Source: Desulfurispora thermophila DSM 16022 (GTDB taxonomy: Bacteria; Bacillota; Desulfotomaculia; Desulfotomaculales; Desulfurisporaceae). Taken from it: a DNA stretch of 64,000 bases. Under the pieces are notes generated by a model that did not search any database, was not told where the DNA came from, and worked only from the letters and a program-made list of their open reading frames with translations. This document shows, piece after piece, positions 28,870 through 35,947 of the stretch. The stretch covers positions 186,115-250,114 of the forward strand of contig NZ_AQWN01000002.1 in the NCBI RefSeq assembly GCF_000376385.1, in the 5' to 3' direction. How positions within the stretch are numbered: position 1 is the stretch's first letter; every line of letters starts with the position of its first letter. The translations under genes were made by a program, and so were the position numbers.

Positions 28870-29064
28870 GCTTATCAAAGATAAGGACATTTGTCCTCCC
28901 AATTTATAAGCACCACTTATAAATCACATCATTAATTGATATTTCAACTCGGCCCTAAATGATGATATGTTTTAACTATAGATATGGTTTTCTTCCTGGG
29001 AAGCTTCAGAGGTAATTTTTTTTGTCACAAGAAACAATATTATTATTAATATTATTCGAGGCAT
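28870..29064. other. AT-rich non-coding stretch of the island, with one operator-like palindrome
   Basis: No plausible gene is visible. It contains AGGAC-ATTT-GTCCT (28883-28896) and a strong palindrome at 28902-28924, listed separately. A/T runs near 28990-29055 could serve as promoter DNA for the DsrE gene, but I cannot place consensus boxes with confidence. Confidence 0.5.
28902..28924. promoter_or_regulatory. Palindromic operator candidate upstream of the DsrE gene
   Basis: Perfect 9-base arms ATTTATAAG and CTTATAAAT are separated by five bases. The half-site TTATAAG recurs facing CTTAT at 30023-30035 upstream of yeiH. Such dyads are typical of LysR-type regulator sites, and a LysR gene ends this cluster; the link is inference. 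Confidence 0.45.
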
Positions 29065-29220
29065 TCTGCGTTTCATGAGGTGGGCCACGTGGTGTCCGCA
29101 GCTATGGTCGGCGGGAAAGTTGGCGCTGACAATGCAATTTTGGTGAAATTGGGGCGAGTGGCGCTATTATTCCCTGTAGCCCTGGTAATGGGTTATCTTT
29201 TTAAAAAGGAGGCATTTTTG
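29065..29220 (+). pseudogene. Fragment of a YeiH-family (UPF0324) transporter gene
   Basis: In one frame the DNA encodes AFHEVGHVVSAAMVGGKVGA and then LVKLGRVALLFPVALVMGYL. This matches the internal HEVAHVVAA...LTKLGRVALLIPV region of the intact YeiH encoded at 30108-31130. There is an in-frame stop at 29047, and everything N-terminal and C-terminal to this patch is missing. The frame runs without a stop into the DsrE gene, so naive calling fuses the two. Nucleotide divergence from the intact copy suggests an old paralogue rather than a recent partial duplication. Confidence 0.75.
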
Positions 29221-29616
29221 ATGGGCAAACTGAAAGTTCTTTTCCATTTAAACGAACCTGAAAGGTGGCAAAGGACACTTTTAAACGTCATTAATTTTGT
29301 TAAAGATGTAGGACAGGAGAATGCGGATATTGAGGTTGTGGCTAACGGTGCTGCGGTTTCTGCCTATATTGATAAATGCCAAATCGCAGGAGGTTCGGGG
29401 GAAACTCCAACGAGTTGTGGAAAAGCAAATGGAGAACTATACGAAGAAATGAATAAGTTAGCCCAAATGGGAATAAAATTTGTTGCCTGCCGAAACGCTC
29501 TTAGGATGCATTCCTTAGATGAAAACATGCTACCCCCTTTTGTCACGGTAGTTCCGGCGGGTATAACAGAGATTGCCAAAAAACAAGCTGAAGGATACGC
29601 GTATATCAAAGCCTAA
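29221..29616 (+). CDS. DsrE family sulfur-relay-like protein
   Basis: The protein (131 aa) starts MGKLKVLFHLNEPERWQRTL behind a strong AAAAAGGAGG, which fixes the ATG at 29221 rather than the in-frame GTG at 29080 in the YeiH remnant. It has the DsrE/DsrF-like alpha/beta fold signature, with a conserved Cys in KFVACRNALRMH at about 90 and VVPAGITEIAKKQAEGYAYI at the end. DsrE proteins carry or sense sulfane sulfur; the exact role here is unknown. Neighbouring YeiH and a YeiE/CysL-like regulator support a sulfur context. Confidence 0.82.
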   Translation: MGKLKVLFHLNEPERWQRTLLNVINFVKDVGQENADIEVVANGAAVSAYIDKCQIAGGSGETPTSCGKANGELYEEMNKLAQMGIKFVACRNALRMHSLDENMLPPFVTVVPAGITEIAKKQAEGYAYIKA

Positions 29617-29846
29617 GCGGAAAGAAACAGTTGAAAATTACTCAAGCGACCCTTAATGCCGTCTCATTTGCCAGGTCTTTGCTCATTTTAAATTCCCTCC
29701 GGCTTTTTGTTTTAACCTGCCAGAGGGGCTCACCGGCCAACAATGCAAACTATGTGGGTATTTGTCTATATGTACAGGCCGGCTGCATGGCAGGCCAGTC
29801 CTTAACGTTTCGCCCTAAATATGCTATGATCATGATACCTGTTGTG

Positions 29847-29904
29847 GAGGCTTTTGAGTTGTTAAATGCTGGGGACATTTAACGGGCAACTCAAAGCCTC
29901 TTTT
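29847..29904 (+). terminator. Strong rho-independent terminator after the DsrE gene
   Basis: GAGGCTTTTGAGTTGTTAAATG pairs with the segment ending CATTTAA...CAACTCAAAGCCTC across a short loop, with one small interruption, then TTTT. This is one of the longest stems in the window. It could equally be a palindromic insertion scar. Confidence 0.7.
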
Positions 29905-30022
29905 AATTTTCCCCCAAAAGATTGCCTGAGGAAAATTTTAGCACTTACATAAACAGCCATGCAATATGAGCATTTAAGCGGCAATTGGATTGAGCAGAGA
30001 CACCATAAATATAAGTACTTCA

Positions 30023-30035
30023 TTATAAGACTTAT
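30023..30035. promoter_or_regulatory. TTATAAG/CTTAT dyad upstream of yeiH
   Basis: TTATAAG faces CTTAT with one base between them, about 75 bases before the yeiH start. The half-site equals that of the palindrome at 28902-28924. It may be a binding site for the LysR regulator encoded in this cluster (inference). Confidence 0.35.
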
Positions 30036-30107
30036 TATAACCAGGTATTTCCCATCCCGCCAATTGTTGTGGTAAAGTTTAGAAAGAAATTTGAGAGGAG
30101 GATTGAG

Positions 30108-31130
30108 ATGCAGGTTGCAGTTCTTCAGCGTAAAAATTTTCTTCACGGTAGCATCCAGGGACTCGTTCTAACTATGGTAGTGGGAGTCCTTGCCCAAAAC
30201 ATCATTCGCGTACCTTTTTTGTCAGTACCTGGGCCAATGGTTATTGCTATTTTGGTTGGAATGGCCTGGCGGGCACTTATGGGAATCCCCAAATATGCCA
30301 ACACAGGAATAAATTTTGCAAGCAAGAGACTTTTGCGCTATGGTATTGTTTTAATGGGTGTTCGTCTCAACCTGGATGCTATTATTGCTACAGGGCCCCA
30401 AATTATTCTACTCGATGCATTAATAATTATTATGGCCGTTGTTATTATATGCTATCTGGGAAAAATACTGGCTGTTGAAGAAAAATTAGCCTTGCTGACA
30501 GCAGTAGGGACAGGAATATGTGGGGCCGCTGCTGTTGCTGCGGTCGCGCCAACGATTAAAGCCAATCAGGATGAAACAGTGGTAGCTGTGGCGAGTGTTG
30601 CTGTTCTGGGGACCGCTGGTAGTATTTTATACATTTTGTTAAAACCATTTCTGGGGTTGGGTTTAGATGAATACGGTATTTTTGTGGGGGCAACCTTACA
30701 CGAAGTAGCCCATGTGGTAGCAGCATCTCAGCCGGCAGGTGATTCTGCGGCCAATATGGCTATTTTAACCAAACTCGGTCGGGTGGCACTATTAATTCCT
30801 GTTACTCTTGGGATTAGTCTTTGGTTTAACCTGAGGGATGCAGTGAAGGAACAAAGCGCTGGATCGCAGGGCTTGACAATTCCCTGGTTTATTTTCGGCT
30901 TTTTAGGCCTGAGTTGTCTCAATACCTTTGGTTTAATTCCTCCTGATCTTACTTCTGTGATGCTTAACATCAGCAGTCTTCTTATGATAATTGCGATGGC
31001 GGGCATGGGACTTAGCGTAGATATTGTGATGTTTAAGCGCATGGGAATAAGGTCGCTGTTTATCGGATTTGTTGGCTCACTAGTTATCTCAGTTGTCGGC
31101 TTATTAGTTATTCGTACCCTGCATTTTTAG
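30108..31130 (+). CDS. YeiH/UPF0324 family transporter (putative sulfur-anion exporter)
   Basis: The 340-residue protein has about ten membrane helices and the family motif LHEVAHVVAASQPAGDSAAN with LTKLGRVALLIPVTLGISLW. UPF0324 proteins are annotated as putative sulfate exporters. In Escherichia the homologue yeiH is next to yeiE, whose product responds to sulfite. The ATG at 30108 follows GAGAGGAGG. It is followed after 18 bases by a stress protein gene and then a LysR gene in one probable operon. The transported ion is inferred. Confidence 0.87.
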   Translation: MQVAVLQRKNFLHGSIQGLVLTMVVGVLAQNIIRVPFLSVPGPMVIAILVGMAWRALMGIPKYANTGINFASKRLLRYGIVLMGVRLNLDAIIATGPQIILLDALIIIMAVVIICYLGKILAVEEKLALLTAVGTGICGAAAVAAVAPTIKANQDETVVAVASVAVLGTAGSILYILLKPFLGLGLDEYGIFVGATLHEVAHVVAASQPAGDSAANMAILTKLGRVALLIPVTLGISLWFNLRDAVKEQSAGSQGLTIPWFIFGFLGLSCLNTFGLIPPDLTSVMLNISSLLMIIAMAGMGLSVDIVMFKRMGIRSLFIGFVGSLVISVVGLLVIRTLHF

Positions 31131-31148
31131 GGTTTGGGGGGTTTTAAA

Positions 31149-31652
31149 ATGCTGAGCAAGTTAGCAGAAGAACTGTTGGCCAAAAATCAACTGGAGGCTG
31201 TGGATACATCCATTAACAGAATTATCCTGGCAGTGGACGGTTCTGCTCCGGCTATTGAAGCAACTAAATATGCAATGGGTTTAGCTATACGGAATAGCTC
31301 AGAAATAATTGCTGTATTTGTTGATCCAGATGGAGAAGATGCAATCATCCCAGAGCACGAATGGGAGCTACTGGCCCAAAAGACTAAACGAGTTCGCTAT
31401 GGATTAGCAGGCTTAAAGCTTGCCCATCAATACGGTAAAGCATACTGTATAAATGTGAAATTGTTTCTTTTAAGCGGCAATCCCGTGAAGCAAATCATTA
31501 ACGTTGCTGAAAAAGAAGGAGCTGACTTAATCATTACAGGAGATACCGGCCTAACAGGAATCAAAAGAATAGCTTTAGGAAGCATTGCTGAAGCTGTAGT
31601 GGAAGCATCTGACATTCCCGTTCTAGTTGTTAAGAGGAGGAAAGTACTATGA
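31149..31652 (+). CDS. Universal stress protein (UspA family)
   Basis: The 167-residue protein shows RIILAVDGSAPAIEATKYAM at the N terminus and the ATP-binding-type C-terminal motif ITGDTGLTGIKRIALGSIAE followed by IPVLVVKRRK. The G-x2-G-x9-G-S/T pattern indicates the nucleotide-binding subfamily. GGGGGG lies eight bases before the ATG. Lying between yeiH and the regulator, it probably belongs to the same stress response. Confidence 0.9.
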   Translation: MLSKLAEELLAKNQLEAVDTSINRIILAVDGSAPAIEATKYAMGLAIRNSSEIIAVFVDPDGEDAIIPEHEWELLAQKTKRVRYGLAGLKLAHQYGKAYCINVKLFLLSGNPVKQIINVAEKEGADLIITGDTGLTGIKRIALGSIAEAVVEASDIPVLVVKRRKVL

Positions 31653-32599
31653 ATTTGTACCAATTTCATATTTTTAAAACAGTGGCTGATAAAAAGAGTT
31701 TTTCCGGGGCTGCACAAGCCCTTTTTATCTCTCAGCCGGCAGTCAGTATGCATATCAAATCTCTGGAAGACCATTTTGGCACAAGATTGTTTGATCGTAA
31801 CACTCAACAAGTGACCATCACAGAAGCTGGTCGTATTCTATATGAATATGTGGAAAAGATCTTGTTATTGCTGGATGAAGCAGAAAAAGATATTTCCGCT
31901 CTCACCGGCTGTATACGAGGCACCTTATCGGTAGGAGCAAGTTTTACCCTGGGCGAATACGTGATTCCGCAAGTTTTGGGGTGCTTTAAAAAACAACATC
32001 CCCAGGTAAGGGCTTTACTAAAGGTGACTAATACAGAACAAATAGTTAAGCTGGTGTTAGAGCAGGCGCTGGACTTAGGGCTTGTGGAAAGTCGCGTGGA
32101 TAACTTTGAATTGATTGCAAAACCTTTTATGAAAGACGAATTGATTGTTTTGCTTCCCGTCGACCATCCCTTGGCTGGCAAGGAGTTTATCTTAATTGAC
32201 GAACTTGTGGCGTTGCCTTTTATCTTGAGAGAGCAAGGGTCGGGTACAAGGAAGATAACCGAAGATAGATTAAAGGAAGCAGGTATAAATCTATCTGAAT
32301 TAAACGTGGTTATGGAATTAGGAAGTACCGAAGCGGTAAAGGAGGCTGTGGAAGCCGGGTTTGGCGCAACAATTATTTCTAAATGGGCAGTACAAAAAGA
32401 ATTGAAGTTGGGTACTCTCGTTGCGGTTAAAGTCAAGGAGGTTTCTCTAGTACGGAAGTTTTATGTAATTTATAATAAAAACAAGTCCCAAACATCGGTA
32501 GTGAAGGAATTCATATCTTTTCTGAGTTCATTTTGCTTTCAGGAGCATTCAGTCGAAGCCATGAATCGCAAATACAAGCGATGTTACGTGGGTGGTTGA
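31649..32599 (+). CDS. LysR family regulator, YeiE/CysL-like
   Basis: The 316-residue protein starts with the LysR winged helix (FHIFKTVADKKSFSGAAQAL then SQPAVSMHIKSLEDHFGTRL), followed by the substrate-binding domain (LSVGASFTLGEYVIPQVLGC; EQGSGTRKITEDRLKEAG). These are typical of the CysL/YeiE group. Linked YeiH in the same orientation, with a four-base overlap to the stress protein gene, suggests it controls this operon. The ligand is unknown. Confidence 0.9.
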   Translation: MNLYQFHIFKTVADKKSFSGAAQALFISQPAVSMHIKSLEDHFGTRLFDRNTQQVTITEAGRILYEYVEKILLLLDEAEKDISALTGCIRGTLSVGASFTLGEYVIPQVLGCFKKQHPQVRALLKVTNTEQIVKLVLEQALDLGLVESRVDNFELIAKPFMKDELIVLLPVDHPLAGKEFILIDELVALPFILREQGSGTRKITEDRLKEAGINLSELNVVMELGSTEAVKEAVEAGFGATIISKWAVQKELKLGTLVAVKVKEVSLVRKFYVIYNKNKSQTSVVKEFISFLSSFCFQEHSVEAMNRKYKRCYVGG

Positions 32600-32711
32600 G
32601 GCATTTTGGAAAAAGACCGGGCAGGAAAATAAATGATCGTTATTGAATAGTTCAAAGCAAATTCAAAAATGTTCGCTTTACACGCCACATGTCTTTGTAA
32701 GCTAGAGCTAT

Positions 32712-32729
32712 CACCATTGAGTGGGAGTA
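32712..32729 (+). repeat. Direct repeat, right copy (duplicated guaA end; attR-like)
   Basis: This is the exact second copy of the 18-base guaA terminal sequence, followed by A rather than G, so it would read ...IEWE-stop (TAA). Eight bases later comes the -35 box of the purine operon. It therefore probably preserves the original guaA-to-pur junction. Confidence 0.8.
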
Positions 32730-32736
32730 AATTCTG

Positions 32737-32766
32737 TTGACAGATAATTTTTGCCTCTGGTATGAT
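32737..32766 (+). promoter_or_regulatory. Sigma-A promoter of the purine operon
   Basis: TTGACA (32737-32742), 18-base spacer, and TATGAT (32761-32766) preceded by TGG, giving an extended -10. Transcription should start near 32773, just before the riboswitch. Confidence 0.85.
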
Positions 32767-32775
32767 ACTGCTGTA

Positions 32776-32890
32776 GGGAGAAAGTGCGCCTAGGGTTCCG
32801 CGCATCAGGTGGTGCGGCTGGACCGAGCGGCGCAAGACAGCCCCGGGAAGGGGCGTCACACCGGTAGGGATAAAAGCCCAGGCGGTAGGT
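32776..32890 (+). promoter_or_regulatory. ykkC-class riboswitch, probably the PRPP-sensing subtype
   Basis: The conserved ykkC core is present in order: CTAGGGTTCCG (32790-32800), CTGGACCGAG (32818-32827), ACACCGG, and GGGATAAAAGCCC (32867-32879). The ykkC superfamily includes guanidine-, ppGpp- and PRPP-binding aptamers. The gene set downstream (purE-B-C-F-M-N-H-D) is that of PRPP riboswitches. The 3' part of the aptamer shares bases with the 5' arm of the following terminator, so ligand binding should prevent termination (ON switch). I looked for the guanine aptamer sometimes found in tandem and did not find one. Confidence 0.85.
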
Positions 32891-32925
32891 TTCTCTAAGG
32901 AGAAACCTGCCTGCCCGGGCTTTTT
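32875..32925 (+). terminator. Riboswitch-controlled terminator
   Basis: A long stem runs from AGCCC-AGGCGG-TAGGTTTCTC to GAGAAACCT...GGGCT around a TAAG-type loop, with minor mismatches, then TTTTT (32921-32925). Its 5' arm (32875-32887) overlaps the conserved aptamer segment, which makes folding of the two mutually exclusive. Confidence 0.85.
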
Positions 32926-33013
32926 AACTTGCGGACAATACATGCCGATTGTGGGGGAAAATAATACTTATAATTTTGCCACTAGCATATTAATCCAGGA
33001 GGGTGATTAGATA

Positions 33014-33541
33014 ATGGCTGCACCTTTAGTGGGAGTGGTCATGGGCAGTGATTCCGATTTGCCCATTATGAAGGAGGCTGTGGATGCGCTGCGGGAATTT
33101 GGTATTCCCCACGAGGTGGTTATCTCCTCCGCCCACCGCGTGCCCGAAAAAACTGCCGAGTACGCCCGGACGGCGGCTCAGCGCGGCTTGGAAGTAATCA
33201 TTGCCGGGGCGGGGGCGGCGGCCCACCTGCCGGGGGTGATTGCCGCCCTGACGCCTCTGCCGGTAATAGGTGTGCCGATTAAGTCGGGCGCTTTGGGCGG
33301 GGTGGACGCCCTGTATGCCATTGTGCAAATGCCGGCGGGTATCCCGGTGGCCACAGTGGCCGTTAACGGAGCGCGCAACGCCGGTATTCTGGCCGCTCAA
33401 ATGCTGGGGATCAAATACGAGGAAATCAGGCAAAAAATTTTAGCCTATAAAGAAAAACTGGCTCGCCAGGTGCAGGCCAAATCCGAGCGCCTGGCGCAAA
33501 TTGGTGTGGATGCCTATCTGGAGGAATTGGCTCGCAAATAG
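33014..33541 (+). CDS. purE: 5-(carboxyamino)imidazole ribonucleotide mutase PurE
   Basis: PurE forms CAIR in step six of IMP synthesis. The 175-residue protein has [51 protein letters not shown] and [17 protein letters not shown]. No purK partner is nearby. It is the first gene after the riboswitch and starts with ATG behind CAGGAGGGTG. Confidence 0.95.
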   Translation: MAAPLVGVVMGSDSDLPIMKEAVDALREFGIPHEVVISSAHRVPEKTAEYARTAAQRGLEVIIAGAGAAAHLPGVIAALTPLPVIGVPIKSGALGGVDALYAIVQMPAGIPVATVAVNGARNAGILAAQMLGIKYEEIRQKILAYKEKLARQVQAKSERLAQIGVDAYLEELARK

Positions 33542-33560
33542 CAAAGGAGAGAAGTAAATA

Positions 33561-34853
33561 ATGATTGACCGCTATACACTGCCCGAAATGAAAAAAATCT
33601 GGTCCTTGGAAAATAAATTCCGCAAATGGCTGGATGTGGAAGTTGCCGCCTGTGAAGCGCTGGCTGAGCTGGGGGAAATCCCGGAAACCGCCCTGCGCAA
33701 TATCAAAGAAAAGGCCAACTTCAATGTGCAGCGCATTGAGGAAATAGAAGCAGTCACCAACCATGATGTGATCGCCTTTCTCACCTGCGTGGGCGAGTAT
33801 GTGGGCGAGGATGCCCGCTATATCCACCTGGGTCTGACCTCTTCCGATGTGGTGGATACCGCCCTGGCCGTGCTGATGAAAGAGGCCGCCCAGCATATTA
33901 TGGGGCGGCTGCAAGCCTTGCGCCAAACCCTGCTGGATAAGGCGCAGGAACACCGTTACACCGTGATGATGGGACGTACCCACGGCGTGCACGCCGAACC
34001 CATTACCTTCGGCCTGAAAATGCTGCTCTGGGTGGCTGAAGTGGACCGGCACATCGAGCGCCTGGCCCGGGCCATTGAAACGGTCAGTGTGGGCAAAATA
34101 TCGGGTGCCGTGGGCACATATGCCAATATTGACCCGCGGGTGGAGGAACTGGTCTGCGCCCGTTTGGGACTGCGGCCCGCGCTGGTTTCCACCCAGATTT
34201 TGCAGCGCGACCGCCATGCCGAGTATTTGACCACCATGGCGGTTATCGGCAGCTCTTTGGAGAAATTTGCCGTCGAGCTGCGCTGTCTGCAACGCACCGA
34301 AGTGCTGGAGGCGGAAGAATATTTTGCCAAAGGGCAAAAGGGCAGTTCGGCCATGCCCCACAAGCGCAACCCCATCACGCTAGAGAGAATCACTGGACTG
34401 GCCCGCCTGTTGCGCGGCAATGCCCTGGCGGCCATGGAGAATGTGGCCCTGTGGCACGAGCGCGATATCTCACACTCCTCGGTGGAGCGGGTGATCATCC
34501 CCGACAGTACCATCACCCTGGACTATATGCTCTATAAATTCAACCAGATCATGGCCAATTTGCTGGTCTATCCCGACAACATGCAGCGCAACATGGGCCT
34601 GTCCCACGGGCTGTTCTTTTCCCAGCGCGTGCTTCTGACCCTGGTGGACAAAGGGCTTTCCCGCGAGCGGGCCTATGAACTGGTGCAGCGCAATGCCATG
34701 CAGTCCTGGCGCACCCGGCAGGATTTCAAGCAGTTGCTGGCCGCCGACGGGGAAGTGATGCAGCATCTGTCGCTGCAGGAACTGGACGAGCTGTTCCGCT
34801 ACGACTACCACCTGCGCCATATTGATACTATTTTTGCCCGCTTTGGTTTGTAA
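33561..34853 (+). CDS. purB: Adenylosuccinate lyase
   Basis: PurB cleaves SAICAR and adenylosuccinate to fumarate plus AICAR or AMP. The 430-residue protein has [17 protein letters not shown], the catalytic-His loop [16 protein letters not shown], and the fumarase-superfamily signature [12 protein letters not shown] at about 262-273. AAAGGAGAG precedes the ATG. It is followed by a large structured repeat before purC. Confidence 0.97.
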   Translation: MIDRYTLPEMKKIWSLENKFRKWLDVEVAACEALAELGEIPETALRNIKEKANFNVQRIEEIEAVTNHDVIAFLTCVGEYVGEDARYIHLGLTSSDVVDTALAVLMKEAAQHIMGRLQALRQTLLDKAQEHRYTVMMGRTHGVHAEPITFGLKMLLWVAEVDRHIERLARAIETVSVGKISGAVGTYANIDPRVEELVCARLGLRPALVSTQILQRDRHAEYLTTMAVIGSSLEKFAVELRCLQRTEVLEAEEYFAKGQKGSSAMPHKRNPITLERITGLARLLRGNALAAMENVALWHERDISHSSVERVIIPDSTITLDYMLYKFNQIMANLLVYPDNMQRNMGLSHGLFFSQRVLLTLVDKGLSRERAYELVQRNAMQSWRTRQDFKQLLAADGEVMQHLSLQELDELFRYDYHLRHIDTIFARFGL

Positions 34854-34885
34854 AGAGCAGCACTGTAATAATAAAACGCAAACTT

Positions 34886-35132
34886 GACGGGTGTGCCTTT
34901 TCTGAGCGAGCCCGTCTGGAGTACCGGTTGCAACACCCGGTGAGGTCGCGGTAGCGGGCCGGGAGGCGCGGACAGGACGTCCGCGCCAGCCCCAGCTGAG
35001 ACAGGATGTCGAATCTGGGGCGGCCCGGCCTGCCCGCGACCAAGCCGTTGGTGTTGCCCGGTACGTAATTCGGACGAGCGAAGGATGCACACCCGATACT
35101 GACAAGCTAAAGTCGAAATTGCGCTGTAGTAT
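34886..35132 (+). repeat. Large structured intergenic repeat (element A) between purB and purC
   Basis: The gap between purB and purC is filled by an imperfect inverted-repeat element. The left arm (about 34886-34963) and the right arm (about 35021-35098) are reverse-complementary in blocks such as GTACCGG...GCAACACC and GGTCGCGG...GGGCCGGG. Between them sit two nested hairpins, GGCGCGGAC/GTCCGCGCC (34965-34987) and CCCCAG/CTGGGG (34990-35020). Left-arm sequence recurs at 42117-42194 and right-arm sequence at 47836-47921. It encodes no convincing protein and would be transcribed inside the pur mRNA. Confidence 0.75.
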
Positions 35133-35177
35133 CGAAGTTGACATTCCAATCAAAAAATGCTCAAGGAGATGATCCCT

Positions 35178-35888
35178 GTGCAAAAGCTGGAAATGCTCTA
35201 CGAGGGCAAAGCCAAACAGGTCTTCCGTACCGATAACGATGACCTGTATGTGGTTTATTTCAAAGACGACGCCACCGCTTTCAATGGGCAGAAAAAAGGC
35301 ACCATTACCGACAAGGGCGTGCTCAACAACAAAATTTCCGCCTTCTTCTTCCGCCTGCTGGCCCAGCACGGCGTGCAAAGCCACTTTGTGGAGCAGCTCA
35401 GCGAGCGGGAAATGCTGGTGAAAAAGCTGCAGATCATTCCGGTGGAAGTGGTGGTGCGCAATATCGCCGCCGGTAGCCTGGCCAAGCGCTTGGGGCTGGC
35501 TGAAGGCACGCCGCTGCCCGTGACCGTGCTGGAATACTATTACAAGAGCGATGAACTGGGCGACCCGCTGATCAACGATTACCACATCGCCGCCTTAAAC
35601 CTGGCCACCCCGCAGCAAATGCAGCAGATCAGCGAGGTGGCCCTGCGCGTGAACCAAATTCTCCAGCAGTTCCTGGCCGACAAAAAGATCATCCTGGTGG
35701 ATTACAAGCTGGAGTTCGGACTGCACAAAGGGGAAATCCTGCTGGGGGATGAGATTTCCCCCGATACCTGCCGTTTCTGGGATGCCGATACTCGCGAAAA
35801 GCTGGACAAAGACCGCTTCCGCCGCGATCTGGGCAGTGTGGAGGAGGCCTACCAGGAAGTTTACCGCCGCCTGACCGGGGCGAGCTGA
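35178..35888 (+). CDS. purC: Phosphoribosylaminoimidazole-succinocarboxamide synthase
   Basis: PurC (SAICAR synthetase) joins CAIR and aspartate using ATP. The 236-residue protein begins [16 protein letters not shown] and has [37 protein letters not shown] and [23 protein letters not shown] at 35178 is chosen because AAGGAG (35163-35168) is well placed for it; an ATG at 35157 lies upstream of that site. Confidence 0.95.
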   Translation: MQKLEMLYEGKAKQVFRTDNDDLYVVYFKDDATAFNGQKKGTITDKGVLNNKISAFFFRLLAQHGVQSHFVEQLSEREMLVKKLQIIPVEVVVRNIAAGSLAKRLGLAEGTPLPVTVLEYYYKSDELGDPLINDYHIAALNLATPQQMQQISEVALRVNQILQQFLADKKIILVDYKLEFGLHKGEILLGDEISPDTCRFWDADTREKLDKDRFRRDLGSVEEAYQEVYRRLTGAS

Positions 35889-35947
35889 TAGCGCTATATA
35901 AACCATCAGCGCTAAAGGCAAGAAAAGATGAGGTAGGGGGAAAGGAC

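Larger units (their letters stand above)
29617..30107. other. Non-coding gap between DsrE and yeiH
   Basis: No gene is convincing; an 83-codon open frame near its start has no ribosome site and runs into a terminator. The gap holds a very strong hairpin at 29847-29904 and a TTATAAG dyad at 30023-30035. The last stretch provides the leader and AGAGGAGG site of yeiH. Confidence 0.55.
28760..32729. mobile_element. Putative genomic island integrated at the guaA 3' end
   Basis: About 3.95 kb lies between the two guaA-end repeats. It is visibly AT-richer than its surroundings and includes A/T-rich gaps and a gene fragment. It carries a YeiH remnant, a DsrE protein, YeiH, a stress protein and a LysR regulator. 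The 3' end of guaA is a known integration site for islands in other bacteria. No integrase, transposase or conjugation gene is present, so the element is either decayed or was mobilised in trans. Boundaries follow the repeats. Confidence 0.6.

Noticed and set aside
29080-29616. A single 178-codon gene starting at the GTG in the YeiH remnant
   Set aside because: The first 47 codons are a membrane-protein fragment and the rest is a complete DsrE domain with its own AAAGGAGG and ATG at 29221; treated as a pseudogene fragment plus a real gene.
29631-29882. 83-codon open frame after dsrE
   Set aside because: No ribosome site, no family resemblance, and it runs into the hairpin at 29847-29904.
28760-32729. 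Transposon or phage genes in the guaA island
   Set aside because: No transposase, integrase, recombinase, terminal inverted repeat or phage protein sequence could be found; only the direct repeats and composition support mobility.
32600-32772. Guanine aptamer in tandem with the ykkC-class riboswitch
   Set aside because: The TSS-to-ykkC distance is only about 15 bases and no xpt-pbuX-type core was found upstream or downstream.
35138-35143. TTGACA before purC as an internal promoter
   Set aside because: The position for a -10 box at normal spacing falls in AATGCTCAAGGAG with no TATAAT-like hexamer.
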